A stretch of 38,177 nucleotides of DNA from Phycisphaerae bacterium (lineage in GTDB: Bacteria; Planctomycetota; Phycisphaerae; UBA1845), in the NCBI GenBank assembly GCA_016929015.1, contig JAFGJQ010000347.1, positions 1 through 38,177 of the forward strand, in the 5' to 3' direction. This document shows, piece by piece, positions 8,702-18,620 of this stretch. The translations under genes were made by a program, and so were the position numbers. The notes below the pieces were generated by a model that had not been told where the DNA came from, made no database searches, and saw only the letters and a list, made by a program, of their open reading frames with translations. Each line of letters starts with the position of its first letter. Within the stretch, counting starts at the first letter, position 1.

Positions 8702-8899
8702 CGCTCGTGACTCCATGTCAACTTGGGAAAACCCACGAAACTCGCCGGTTTGCCGCCCCCGACCCACCTGCGGCAGGGTTGCGTCTTACTGACCGCCCCC
8801 CCAAACAGGCACCCAAGGCCGAGAGAATAGGGATTCCGTTCCGGCCGGTCAAGTGCGCGGCGGCCTGGCCCGACTATTTTTCAGTCGCACTGAATATGG

Positions 8900-8928
8900 T
8901 TGAAAGTATTCGTGATACTCCTTATAGT
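8900..8928 (+). promoter_or_regulatory. Strong candidate sigma-70 promoter
   Basis: TTGAAA (8900-8905) and TATAGT (8923-8928) are each one base from consensus and are separated by exactly 17 bases. The spacer contains a perfect inverted repeat AGTAT-TCGTG-ATACT (8905-8919), and a second one, TCAGT-CGC-ACTGA (8881-8893), lies just upstream. Either could be an operator. Transcription would begin near 8935, giving a leader of about 320 bases before the gene at 9256. Confidence 0.6.
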
Positions 8929-8934
8929 GAAGCC

Positions 8935-9255
8935 CTAGCAACCCAGCACGTTTCTTCCGGGCGGGGGCGGTTCGGAGGAAATGCGGCGAGGTTGTTCGGC
9001 AGTGCCGGAGAGGCCACTCTCTCCGAAGGTGCCGACGCGCAATGGCAGTCGACTTGGCAGGGGTTACCGAAGCGCCCGTCACCTCGGGTTCTCTGAAGTG
9101 TGGCGCATCTGTAATGGCCTTGCTCTCTTGAAGTTGCGCGATCGGGCAAAGACTGTCGATTCGCGACGGCAGCCTCGATCACATGACCGCCCGAGGCGCT
9201 GACGGCCCCGAAGGGCCGCACGGCATGTCTTGATTCAGAATGGAGGAAACGGACC
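8935..9255 (+). other. Long structured leader or small RNA, no gene seen
   Basis: The 8702-9255 gap between gap and the exported protein has no convincing protein gene. The part downstream of the 8900 promoter can fold. CGGCA (8998-9002) pairs with TGCCG (9030-9034) around a GGAGAG/CTCTCC stem (about 9007-9024). GACGCGC near 9033 pairs with GCGC..GTC near 9071-9080. A perfect hairpin CGGCCC-CGAA-GGGCCG (9203-9218) sits about 40 bases before the start codon. Fragments recall riboswitch motifs (GGAGAG, CCGAAGG, GGGGTTACCG), but no known class fits as a whole. Confidence 0.35.
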
Positions 9256-11052
9256 ATGAAGCATCTGTTGGTATGTGTGACAGCATTGTTGCTGGCGGCC
9301 GGAGCCGCCATGGCCGACTTCACCGAGAACTTCGACAGTTACGCCACGGGCCCGCTGTCCGCCGTGTCCGGTGGAGTGTGGCATCCGTGGATGGGCGGTG
9401 CGGTCGACGCGGAAGTGGCCGCCCTGGGCCTGAGTGCTCCGAACGCAATGAAGAACACTGGCATCGGCGTCCCCGAGGTTGTCACGTACTTTGCGAACGG
9501 TCTGGGCTTCGGAATGACGGCCACCTTCTCGTTTGACTTCCTCGTCCATGAGGAGGGAGGCGTGGACAGCAAGGCGTGGGTCTTCGCGGGCGCGGGCGGC
9601 CCCGGCGACTACAGCTTCAACTACGATGCCGCGTTTGGCGGCTCCTTTGAGATCGACGAAGGGCAGGATCCCGGTGTCACCACGATCCGCTTCGCCGGTG
9701 CCGTGTTGAAGACGGACCTTGCCGTCGACCAGTGGCACCATGTGGAGCTGGTGGCGTTGCAAACGGTGGAGCACGTGACGTCAAACGGCGCGGCGGAAAT
9801 CGACGGGGTCCTCGACATCTACGTGAACTCCGAGAAGGTGGTGTCCCAGCGCACGTTCACGTTGAACGACAAGCGCGGGTTCAACGCCCTGGACATGTAC
9901 GCCGACGCCGGCGCGGATAACACGGATGACTACTTCCTGTTCGACAACATCTCCGTGGTGTTTGCCCCGGCGCCGCCGCCGCAGGCCACGTCGTGGACCA
10001 GCGCGCCGAACTACGCGGTGTGGCCGGGCTGCTACTACAGCGATCAGGGCCAGCCGTTCTCCGACTACTCGACTTTGACTCCGGCCGGACCGCCTTATCT
10101 GGTTACCAGCAACGGCTGGACGGCGATCATGTCGGACATTCCTGACGAGACGACGGGTTACCTGAGGTGGGACATCCGGCCGGCCGCAACGAGCACGGGG
10201 CAACCGTTGGACCTGACGGGCAGCATGCTTCATTTCACGCTGCGTTGGGACAGCCCGCCCAATCCGCCATCCGAGCTCATGGGGGTCTGGGTGCGAGCGT
10301 ATAACGGAACGTGGGATGGAAGCGCGTGGACTTCCGCCGGTCAGTCGGCCTGGTTTGTGTACGTTCCCATTGACAAACAGTGGCACGACTTTGTGAAGGA
10401 TACGTCGCTGCCGGAGTACGTGGCCGGCACGCCCGACCTGTCTCAGGTATTCCTGTTCATCATTCACTTCGTGTACTGGGAACCCGAGTACTCGCCCGGC
10501 CGGATGGGCATCAGGCATTTCGAGGCGCGTTACCCGTCGGACATTGACCTGCCGATGGATGCCACCGGCAGCGACGTGGGTGTCGAGCCGCGTGACGTGA
10601 CGGACACCGTGGTGAAAATCGCGTTCGACAAGCCCATGGAGACGCTGAGCCCCAATGCGGTGGAGATCGTCGGTGTCACCAACACCACCCCGGTGTACCC
10701 GGCGCTGGCCGTTGATCCGCAGAACCCCTCGGTCGTGTTGGCCACGGTGCCCGGCGGGCTGCCGAACAACGACCGGTACACGGCAACGATCGTGGACAGT
10801 CTGCTGGACATGTTCGGACACGACATCCTGGATGGCACAGGCTACGACCTGGACGTGGAGTTCTACGTGTTGCACGGCGACGCGCTGGGCGGCGTGGACG
10901 TGGATCTGTCGGACTACGCCAAGTTCATGCAGTGCTTCAACGGATTCCTCAACAACGAGTGTTTCCGTGCCGACATCGACATGGACATAGACGTGGATCT
11001 CGATGACTACCTGATGTTCGGTCCGGCGATGACGGGCCCGCTGGGTCCGTGA
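9256..11052 (+). CDS. Exported multidomain protein with dockerin-like C-terminus
   Basis: This 598-residue protein has a clear signal peptide with probable cleavage after AMA (residue 20). The first domain (about 21-235) is beta-rich and resembles LamG/concanavalin-type folds, beginning DFTENFDSYATGPL and ending YFLFDNISVVF. After a proline-rich linker (APAPPPQ) a second beta domain (about 245-435) follows. A Big_5-like segment (VEPRDVTDTVVKIAFDKPME, about 450-530) comes next. The C-terminal tail has two DVDLxDY/F calcium-loop motifs (DVDLSDYAKFMQCFNG and DVDLDDYLMFG), the planctomycete dockerin-like signature. The start has a strong ribosome-binding site (GGAGGAAA). Function is unknown; the domain mix suggests carbohydrate binding or surface assembly. 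Confidence 0.85.
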   Translation: MKHLLVCVTALLLAAGAAMADFTENFDSYATGPLSAVSGGVWHPWMGGAVDAEVAALGLSAPNAMKNTGIGVPEVVTYFANGLGFGMTATFSFDFLVHEEGGVDSKAWVFAGAGGPGDYSFNYDAAFGGSFEIDEGQDPGVTTIRFAGAVLKTDLAVDQWHHVELVALQTVEHVTSNGAAEIDGVLDIYVNSEKVVSQRTFTLNDKRGFNALDMYADAGADNTDDYFLFDNISVVFAPAPPPQATSWTSAPNYAVWPGCYYSDQGQPFSDYSTLTPAGPPYLVTSNGWTAIMSDIPDETTGYLRWDIRPAATSTGQPLDLTGSMLHFTLRWDSPPNPPSELMGVWVRAYNGTWDGSAWTSAGQSAWFVYVPIDKQWHDFVKDTSLPEYVAGTPDLSQVFLFIIHFVYWEPEYSPGRMGIRHFEARYPSDIDLPMDATGSDVGVEPRDVTDTVVKIAFDKPMETLSPNAVEIVGVTNTTPVYPALAVDPQNPSVVLATVPGGLPNNDRYTATIVDSLLDMFGHDILDGTGYDLDVEFYVLHGDALGGVDVDLSDYAKFMQCFNGFLNNECFRADIDMDIDVDLDDYLMFGPAMTGPLGP

Positions 11053-11087
11053 CCGCGGCTTCATGCCTTGATACTGCTGAACCCATG

Positions 11088-11120
11088 CCGGGCCGCCTCT
11101 TTGCAGGCGGCCCGGTTTCT
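11088..11120 (+). terminator. Intrinsic terminator after the exported protein
   Basis: Perfect 11-bp stem CCGGGCCGCCT / AGGCGGCCCGG (11088-11098 and 11105-11115) with a 6-base loop, followed by TTTCTT. It lies 36 bases past the stop codon. There is no T-run on the minus side, so it serves the plus-strand gene only. Confidence 0.85.
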
Positions 11121-11157
11121 TGGTGTTGAGCGTCATGCACGCGAGACCGCGTCCGGC

Positions 11158-12306
11158 TCAGTCCCGCCGGCGCGGCAATTTCATGGGCCGGCCGGGGGCG
11201 GCGCGGGCGAGATCGAACGGGGTTTGGCCGTGTGTGACCAGATCGGTCACGATACGGGCGGTGATCGGGGCGAAAACCAAACCCGTTTTGAAATGCCCGA
11301 AGGCTGCGATCAGACCGTCCATGCCCGGGACAAGGCCAATATGAGGTCGCCAGTCGGGCGTGCATGGCCGCAGGCCGGACCACATGCCCACCACTCGCGC
11401 GTCAGCGAGCCTCGGCACCAGGCTCAAAGCCCCCTGGATCAGGCCTTCCACGCCGGCCGGCGTATTGCGGATCTCAAACCCCGCGTCGTGCTCGACGGTG
11501 GAACCCACCAGTACCAACCCGTCGCGGCGTCGCAGCACGTAGTGATTTCTGCGGCGAATGATGTGCCGGAACGGCGGGTCGTCCATTTCGAGCAGGAGCA
11601 CCTGGCCGCGCACCGGATGCACGGGCATCTGCGCGGCGACGCGCGGATCCACGGTGCCGGCCCACGTGCCGGCCGCCAGCACGACGTATCGCGCGTTGAT
11701 GGATCGGTCCACTGTCGTCACGCCGGTCACCGTGTCCTCGTCTGTTCGCAGCCCGATCACCGGAGTCTGCTCGCGCACGAGGACGCCCGATTGCTCGCAG
11801 GCTCGCCGAAGTGCCTTCAGCAGCCGGGGATTGCGGACATGGGCACTGATTCGGCAAAGAAGCGCCCCGTATTGCGGGCGCTGCATGGCGGGCTCCAGAG
11901 CCACCGCGTCGTCGGGGGTCAGCATTTCCAGCACGGGCGAGCCGTCGGGCATGGCCCGGTCGGCCGTGGCCCTCACCTCGGAGAGGCCCATACGGTAGCG
12001 CTGGTCCACGTCACACAGTTCCAGGCGACAGCAGCGTTCATACTCCGGGTCGATGCCGGTAAGCGTGCGCAATTCCTCGCAGAAGGCCGGGTAGAGGTCG
12101 AGGCTGTCCAGATGCAGGCGGGCCAGAGCGTGCTTGAAGTTCGGATTGCCCGGGGAAAGCACCCCAACGGCCGACCACGAGGCCTCGCGCCCGCAGAAGC
12201 TCCGTTCCAGAAGGGTGACGGCCATCCCCGCCTGGGCCAGCCGCCAGGCACAGGACAGCCCGATGACTCCTCCGCCCACCACCACGACGTCCGGGTCTCG
12301 GCTCAT
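11158..12306 (-). CDS. thiO: Glycine oxidase ThiO-type FAD-dependent oxidoreductase
   Basis: A 382-residue member of the D-amino-acid oxidase/GlcD-like flavoprotein family. The FAD-binding motif VVVVGGGVIGLS is at 7-18, the second-strand acidic residue is in LLERS, and the C-terminal GHFKTGLVFAPITARIV segment is characteristic of ThiO-type oxidases. ThiO oxidises glycine to the imine used for the thiazole ring of thiamine. The window also has a Thi4-type enzyme, which uses glycine differently, so the thiazole route is not decided by sequence; another DAO-family amine oxidase is the main alternative. It is convergent with the preceding exported-protein gene and lies 36 bases after the pseudouridine synthase gene. 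Confidence 0.8.
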   Translation of the reverse strand: MSRDPDVVVVGGGVIGLSCAWRLAQAGMAVTLLERSFCGREASWSAVGVLSPGNPNFKHALARLHLDSLDLYPAFCEELRTLTGIDPEYERCCRLELCDVDQRYRMGLSEVRATADRAMPDGSPVLEMLTPDDAVALEPAMQRPQYGALLCRISAHVRNPRLLKALRRACEQSGVLVREQTPVIGLRTDEDTVTGVTTVDRSINARYVVLAAGTWAGTVDPRVAAQMPVHPVRGQVLLLEMDDPPFRHIIRRRNHYVLRRRDGLVLVGSTVEHDAGFEIRNTPAGVEGLIQGALSLVPRLADARVVGMWSGLRPCTPDWRPHIGLVPGMDGLIAAFGHFKTGLVFAPITARIVTDLVTHGQTPFDLARAAPGRPMKLPRRRD

Positions 12307-12342
12307 ACGGACAGGTAGTTTGCGCGATCCGGTGGGGAAAGG

Positions 12343-13398
12343 CTACTTCCGGGCGCGGTGCTGTCGCAGGAGGGTGAGAATATGCTGGATGTTGGCAGGT
12401 ACCGGTGCCTCGATGGTCATGGGCTTCTCACTGATGGGGTGGATGAACTCAATTCGGAAGGCGTGCAGTGCCTGGTGCGTGATGAGGGGCTCGGAAGAAC
12501 CGTCCCCGGCCAGGTCCTTCTCGCTGATCAGGTGTCCGCCGTAGAACGTGTCACCAAGAATCGGGTGGCCGATGGCAGACATATGAACACGCAACTGGTG
12601 CGTTCGGCCGGTTCGGGGAAACATGTGGACCAGGGCGAACCCGTGGAAGCGTTCCTGCACGCGATACTCGGTGACGGCCTCCTTGAACAGCGCCTGGCGT
12701 GATGGCATGCCCGGTACGAGGTAACGGTCTTTGATGGCGGGATGGGCGGCCAGGGGCTGGTCGATCAGATCGCCGTCCAGCGACGGGTTCCCTTCGACGA
12801 TGCCCATGTAAGCCTTGTGGGTGGTCCGACGCTCGAACTGGAGGGATATCCGCCAGTGGGCCTCATCCGTCTTGGCCACCAGCATGACGCCGGTGGTGTT
12901 TTTGTCGAGCCGGTGGACGATGCCGGGTCGGAATGGCTCGTTCACGTGACTGAGGGAAGATGAGTAATAGGCCAAGGCATTGGCCAGGGTCCCGGTCTGG
13001 GTACCCTTGGCCGGATGGCAGATGATGCCGGTCTGTTTGTTGAGTGCCAAGAGGTAGTCGTCCTCGTAGATCACGTCAAGCGGAATGTCCTCCGGAATGA
13101 TGTCCAGGGGCTCGGGGGGCGGGATGATGACTTCGATGACGTCGCCCGCGTCGGGCTTGTAGCTGGCCTTGGTGGGCAGGCCGTTGACGGTCACGGCGCC
13201 CTCCTTGATCAGCCGCTGCATAAGCGTTCGCGAGACACGTGGGAATCGGGTGGAGATGTACTTGTCCAGCCGCGACGAGAGTCGTTTTCGGATATGAAGC
13301 CGCTCGACGCGGACTTCCTCGTCGTCTCTTTCGTTGCCGGCATCGGTGCCGGTCGGCTCGGGAGATGTTTCTTCAGGCTCGATTTGCATAGTCGTCAT
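12343..13398 (-). CDS. rluD: RluD-family 23S rRNA pseudouridine synthase
   Basis: The protein isomerises uridines in RNA, in RluD mainly in helix 69 of 23S rRNA. From the ATG at 13398 it has 351 residues. An acidic N-terminal extension (1-30) is followed by an S4 RNA-binding domain (about 43-90, [20 protein letters not shown]) and the catalytic domain. The motif HRLDKNTTG places the catalytic aspartate at D165; [11 protein letters not shown] and [11 protein letters not shown] are also present. The frame is open upstream to 13587, but that extension overlaps the divergent metK region and is not family-like. Whether the target equals that of E. coli RluD cannot be read from sequence. Confidence 0.88.
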   Translation of the reverse strand: MTTMQIEPEETSPEPTGTDAGNERDDEEVRVERLHIRKRLSSRLDKYISTRFPRVSRTLMQRLIKEGAVTVNGLPTKASYKPDAGDVIEVIIPPPEPLDIIPEDIPLDVIYEDDYLLALNKQTGIICHPAKGTQTGTLANALAYYSSSLSHVNEPFRPGIVHRLDKNTTGVMLVAKTDEAHWRISLQFERRTTHKAYMGIVEGNPSLDGDLIDQPLAAHPAIKDRYLVPGMPSRQALFKEAVTEYRVQERFHGFALVHMFPRTGRTHQLRVHMSAIGHPILGDTFYGGHLISEKDLAGDGSSEPLITHQALHAFRIEFIHPISEKPMTIEAPVPANIQHILTLLRQHRARK

Positions 13399-13697
13399 CG
13401 CACCGCTCGAAGCGGCGTGGCGAAGGATACCTGCCCGCCGCAGACTTGTCGATTTTATGCACGACCCGCCCGCAGAAACGCGCGCCACGCAACAGAGAAG
13501 GTGGACCGCCGGTTCGCCAGGTGCCGATAGAATCCAGGGGTTCGGAAAAGAGAGCGGCCTGCCGGTTGCCAGTCGCCCGGCATCCACCTAAGATAGCGCG
13601 CCGACCGGGGGTTGGACACCCGGCCATCGGGCCCGTGAGAGCAGGAGTTACAGCATTGACGATCGCAAATTCAGTCCGTCCGCGCCCGGAGGTTGGC

Positions 13698-14927
<1,230 letters not shown>

Positions 14928-15108
14928 TATCGCGGAAGCCGCCGGACCGATCCTGGCCGCTCGACCGATCCAGACACACCGGGACTAGCTCGGTCCCCGA
15001 TCGGCGGCCCGTTCCCATTCACGATGCGCGATAATCGGCACTTGCAGTAGCATGGCCGAGGAAGCCCTGGCTGCGCCGGGGCCGGCCTCGCGAGGCTGTC
15101 GGGCGGGT

Positions 15109-15246
15109 TCAGACGATGCTGATTCGGTGACGGCCGTCGCGGCGCTTGCGATTGATGAGCTTGCGGCCGTTCGCGGTCCGCATCCGGGCCCGGAAACCCT
15201 GCTTTCGCGCCCGTTTGATCTTGCTGATTCGCCTGGGGTAATGCAT
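15109..15246 (-). CDS. rpmH: 50S ribosomal protein bL34
   Basis: A 45-codon gene on the minus strand, found by translating the metK-rnc gap. It begins MHYPRRISKIKRARKQGF, continues RARMRTANGRKLINRKRR, and ends DGRHRISIV. The RxxGFRARMxTxNGRKxINxRRxxGR core is diagnostic for bL34, a small basic protein of the large ribosomal subunit. The start has a ribosome-binding sequence (GAGG, six bases upstream). In many bacteria rpmH is followed by rnpA and lies near dnaA; here only about 180 bases separate it from the convergent metK stop, and no rnpA is present. Confidence 0.95.
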   Translation of the reverse strand: MHYPRRISKIKRARKQGFRARMRTANGRKLINRKRRDGRHRISIV

Positions 15247-15600
15247 ACCTCACCTCAACACAAACGCGGAATCACCGTCTCTCTGCCCACTCGCCGAGCG
15301 GCGGCAAGCCGGCGGGCCGCACCCACCAAAGAAAGGACAGTCTACAGCCGCCGGCCCCTGCTGGCAACCCCCTTGAGCGGGCGGCGGCCCCACGGCCGCA
15401 CGGATAAGGAGGAGGCCACGCGATCCAGTCGACCTGTACGACGATTTGGCCGATACGTATAATCGGGTATCCAGGTCGAGCGGCGACCCAGCTCGTCTGC
15501 CGGGCTACGCCGGATCGACCCGAAAAAACCGGCTTTTGGCGAAGGGGGCGCCTGTCCCCGACGGTCGCGTTCTTCGCCACAAGCCTGTGAAGGACAAATC
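15247..15600. other. Divergent intergenic region between rpmH and rnc
   Basis: No coding sequence is supported in these 354 bases. They must carry the promoters of rpmH (-) and rnc (+). A perfect TATAAT on the plus strand is at 15458-15463; the rest is GC-rich with no obvious repeat. Confidence 0.6.
15458..15463 (+). promoter_or_regulatory. Candidate -10 box for rnc
   Basis: A consensus TATAAT lies 137 bases before the rnc start. No good -35 sits 16-18 bases upstream (TGTACG at 17), so recognition would depend on the -10 or an activator. Confidence 0.3.
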
Positions 15601-16338
15601 GTGACGATCCTTGAGTCTCTCGCACGGGCGGGGGCGGTGGCCGGGTATACCATTCGCAACCCGGAGCTGTATGTTGCCGCCCTGACCCACGCTTCCGTTG
15701 CCAACACCCGCCTGGAGAGCAACGAGCGGATGGAGTTTCTGGGCGACGCCATCCTGGGCCTGGTGGTCTGCGAGGCGTTGTACCAGCGGTTCCCCGACTG
15801 GCTGGAGGGTGACCTGACGAAGATCAAGTCGGCCGTGGTGTCACGCAAGGTGTGCGCGCAAGTTTCTGACAGCATAGGCCTTACAGATCTTCTCCGAATG
15901 GGCAAGGGCATGTCGGAAGCCAACGGAGTCCCGGGCTCTCTGAGGGCGGCGGTGCTCGAGTCATTCGTCGCCGCGGTGTACCTGGACGCGGGATTCGAGC
16001 AGGCAAAGGCGTTCATCCTGGAGAACATGGGGCCGTACATCGAGGAAGCGGCAGCGTCCGCACACCAGGACAACTATAAGTCCCAGTTGCAGCAGTACGC
16101 CCAGAAGCACCTGTCGGCTACGCCGCATTACGAATCGCTGGACGAGCAGGGGCCGGATCACAGCAAGTGCTTCGAGGTGTGCGTGACGATCAACGGTCGG
16201 ACGTTTCCGAGTGCCTGGGGTCCCAGCAAGAAGGAGGCCGAGCAGAAGGCCGCCCAGATGGCACTCCAGGAGCTGGGTGTGGCCGATATGGAGACTGCAA
16301 CGCCGTCTTCTGGGACGGGCGAGTCGGCGGGGCAGTGA
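15601..16338 (+). CDS. rnc: Ribonuclease III
   Basis: The enzyme cleaves double-stranded RNA in rRNA maturation and mRNA turnover. The 245 residues comprise a catalytic RNase III domain (about 5-155) with the signature NERMEFLGDAILG at 41-53 (E42, E45, D49), and a double-stranded RNA-binding domain (about 160-230). The second catalytic motif reads AAVLES at 116-121: the glutamate (E120, E. coli E117) is kept but the usual metal-binding aspartate (E. coli D114) is alanine at 117. The start is GTG at 15601 with AAGGA eight bases upstream; no nearby ATG fits the family. It lies 83 bases before the GH3 gene. Confidence 0.93.
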   Translation: MTILESLARAGAVAGYTIRNPELYVAALTHASVANTRLESNERMEFLGDAILGLVVCEALYQRFPDWLEGDLTKIKSAVVSRKVCAQVSDSIGLTDLLRMGKGMSEANGVPGSLRAAVLESFVAAVYLDAGFEQAKAFILENMGPYIEEAAASAHQDNYKSQLQQYAQKHLSATPHYESLDEQGPDHSKCFEVCVTINGRTFPSAWGPSKKEAEQKAAQMALQELGVADMETATPSSGTGESAGQ

Positions 16339-16421
16339 TCGCCGGGGCGGGCATGCCCCGCATCGTGTTGTTCTGTAATGAGTTAGAGTAGGGCGGGCGT
16401 CCAAAGCAGCGAGCACGAACC

Positions 16422-18110
16422 ATGATCGACTATCTGCTGGCGACAGTCGCGAAAGCACACGCCAGGCACGTGTTGAGGGGGTTCCTGCGGGCGACACGGC
16501 GGGCCACCCGAACACAGACGCGGGTGCTGATGGGCAAGCTCCGGCGGAACGCCGAGAGCGATTTCGGGCGGGAACACAAGTTTGACACCATCCGCACGTA
16601 TGCCGATTTCGCGGAGCGCGTTCCCGTTCTGCGGTATGACGATCTGGCGCCATACGTTGAACGGGTTCGGAACGGGGAGTTGAACGCGCTGTTCGGGCCC
16701 AAGCAGAAGCTGCTCATGTTCGCGATGAGCAGCGGCACGACAGACCGGCCAAAGTATGTGCCGGTGACTGAAGCCTTCCTGAAAGAGTACCGCCGCGGCT
16801 GGAACGCTTTTGGCGTGAAGGCCCTGGCGGACCATCCGCGGGCGTTTCTCAAGCCGATCGTCCAGGTCACCTCGCGGATGGACGAGGAGATCGCGCCGTC
16901 GGGCGTCCCGTGTGGGGCCATCACCGGGCTGATGGCCGCCATGCAGAAGCAGATCGTACGGAAGTACTACGTGAACCTGCCCTCGGTCGCGCGGATCGAG
17001 GATGCGGCCACCCGGTACTACGCCATCATGCGGCTGGCTGCCGCGGTGAACGTGGGGTTCATGATCACGGCCAACCCGGCCACGCAGCTCAAGCTGGCCC
17101 GAACGGGTGATTCCTCCAAAGAACAGATCATTCGCGACGTGCACGACGGAACGCTGGACCCTCGGCTGAACGTTCCAGCGGACGTGCGGGCGGAGATGGC
17201 CCCGCGGCTGAAGGCGCGGCCGAAGCGGGCGAAGGCGCTGGAAGAGATCGTCCGGCAGACGGGCCGGCTGCTGCCCAAGGACATGTGGGACTTGGGGTTC
17301 GTCGCGAACTGGACGGGCGGAACGATGGGCCTGTACCTGCGGGACTTCCCGGAGTACTTCGGGAAGACGCCGGTGCGGGACATCGGGTTGCTGGCCAGCG
17401 AAGGGCGGATGTCCATCCCGCTGGAGGATGGCACACCGTGCGGCGTGCTGGACGTGACCAGCAATTTCTACGAGTTCATCCCGGTGTCGGAGTATGAATC
17501 GGCCCAGCCGACGGTGCTGCTGCCGCACGACCTGGAGGTGGGGCAGGACTACTACATTCTGCTGACCACATCGGCGGGGTTCTACCGGTACGACATCGCG
17601 GACGTAGTGCGAGTACACGGTTTCTACGGGCAGGCCCCCATCATCGAGTTCCTGAACAAGGGCGCGCACATCAGTTCGATGACCGGAGAGAAGCTTGCGG
17701 AAAGCCAGGTGGTGCTGGCGGTCGAGCGGGCATGCACGTCGCTGGGGATCGAGCCGGGGCTGTTCGTGCTGGCCCCGCAGTGGGCGGAGCCGCCCTACTA
17801 CCGGCTGTATCTCGAGCCGCCGGACGCGTCGGCCGACGAGTTGGCGGCGTTGGAGCGGGAGATGGAGTCGGCGCTGGGGCACGTCAACATCGAGTACGAG
17901 AGCAAGCGCAGCAGCGGGCGGCTGGGCCCCGTACGGCTGAGCGTGCTGCCCGCGGGCTTCCTGGCCGACCGCGACCTCCACCTGGCCACCCGTCACCGCA
18001 AGGCCAACGAGCAGTTCAAGCACCAATACCTGCTGCCCTCGCCGGGGGAGGACAAGGAGTTCCCGCGCGGCGAGCCGGTCCGCCCGGCCGGCGTGTCGGC
18101 GAGCGAGTGA
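16422..18110 (+). CDS. GH3 auxin-responsive promoter family protein (acyl-adenylating enzyme)
   Basis: This 562-residue protein matches the GH3 family, relatives of acyl-CoA ligases that in plants adenylate jasmonate or auxin and join them to amino acids. Recognisable motifs are the ATP-binding SSGTTDRPKYVPV (about 104-116), LLASEGRMSIPL (about 325-336), and the YYILLTTSAGFYRYDIADVVRV block (about 377-398), typical of the adenylate-forming core. The C-terminal segment with KRSSGRLGPVRLSVLPAGF is also family-like. The bacterial substrate is unknown, and no amino-acid conjugation partner is suggested by neighbours. Lack of a signal peptide indicates the cytoplasm. It may be cotranscribed with rnc. 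Confidence 0.88.
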   Translation: MIDYLLATVAKAHARHVLRGFLRATRRATRTQTRVLMGKLRRNAESDFGREHKFDTIRTYADFAERVPVLRYDDLAPYVERVRNGELNALFGPKQKLLMFAMSSGTTDRPKYVPVTEAFLKEYRRGWNAFGVKALADHPRAFLKPIVQVTSRMDEEIAPSGVPCGAITGLMAAMQKQIVRKYYVNLPSVARIEDAATRYYAIMRLAAAVNVGFMITANPATQLKLARTGDSSKEQIIRDVHDGTLDPRLNVPADVRAEMAPRLKARPKRAKALEEIVRQTGRLLPKDMWDLGFVANWTGGTMGLYLRDFPEYFGKTPVRDIGLLASEGRMSIPLEDGTPCGVLDVTSNFYEFIPVSEYESAQPTVLLPHDLEVGQDYYILLTTSAGFYRYDIADVVRVHGFYGQAPIIEFLNKGAHISSMTGEKLAESQVVLAVERACTSLGIEPGLFVLAPQWAEPPYYRLYLEPPDASADELAALEREMESALGHVNIEYESKRSSGRLGPVRLSVLPAGFLADRDLHLATRHRKANEQFKHQYLLPSPGEDKEFPRGEPVRPAGVSASE

Positions 18111-18210
18111 AGCCGCGGCGTGCGCCGATCGGTGTTGGCCTGGATGTATGACATTCGACATCCGTCATTGCGCACTCTGTGGTGAGTACTGCGACTGCCC
18201 TGCGTTCTTC

Positions 18211-18245
18211 ATTCGCTATTCTTCATTCTCCATTCGTTATTCGCA
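18211..18245 (+). repeat. Heptameric ATTCNNN repeat array
   Basis: Five consecutive seven-base units each begin with ATTC at 18211, 18218, 18225, 18232 and 18239, with variable last three bases. Degenerate relatives (ATTCGAC, CGTCATT) occur just upstream near 18152-18170. Confidence 0.75.
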
Positions 18246-18370
18246 TTGCGGCGCAGCGGGCGCGCGGCGTGCTCTGTCGTAAGAGCATGGCGGGGGGTTG
18301 CGGAGGCAGGCACCCAAACGAACAGCGTAGGAGAGGGCACCCGACGCGGCGGGCAGGTTCTGGGACGAAA

Positions 18371-18437
18371 TGGACACGATGGACGGAGTGGACAGCATGG
18401 ACACGGCGGACGGGTCGGACGTGTGGGACGGACAGGG
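18371..18437 (+). repeat. Nine-base phased TGGAC repeat
   Basis: Units of TGGACNNNN start at about 18371, 18380, 18389 and 18398, and degenerate GGAC units continue to about 18437. The period of nine keeps the repeat in one frame, which makes spurious WTxWTx open frames; no gene evidence supports translation. Confidence 0.65.
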
Positions 18438-18620
18438 TCGATGACCGAAAGGCAGGAATCCGCCTGCGGGCGATGGTTGCGAACTGTGAGGGAAGGGCAT
18501 TGCGCCGGTCGGGGCGAGCATGCGCGCGAGGTTGCGTTGGGACGCGCAAGACAACGCCCCGGTCCAGGGCGGGTCGGGGCGTTGGTGGCCGGCAATGCGA
18601 CGCGAGCCTGCGCGATCGGG

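Larger units (their letters stand above)
18111..18620. other. Repeat-bearing intergenic region between convergent genes
   Basis: Five hundred and ten bases between the convergent GH3 and OPT genes hold no supported gene. They contain a heptameric ATTCNNN array and a TGGAC-rich array with roughly nine-base spacing, described separately. No simple terminator hairpin with a T-run was found. Confidence 0.6.

Noticed and set aside
9000-9090. Glycine- or cyclic-di-GMP-riboswitch-like words (GGAGAG, CCGAAGG, GGGGTTACCGA)
   Set aside because: The words are not in the order or spacing of either class; the GGGCAAACC and GAAA half of GEMM and the CTCTCAGG of the glycine riboswitch are absent.
9781-11136. 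451-codon minus-strand open frame opposite the exported protein
   Set aside because: Its product has the Arg/His/Val-rich composition of an antisense shadow, and the plus frame has a signal peptide and dockerin tail.
13399-13697. SAM riboswitch before metK
   Set aside because: No SAM-I or other recognisable SAM-sensing core is seen, and no intrinsic terminator lies in the leader.
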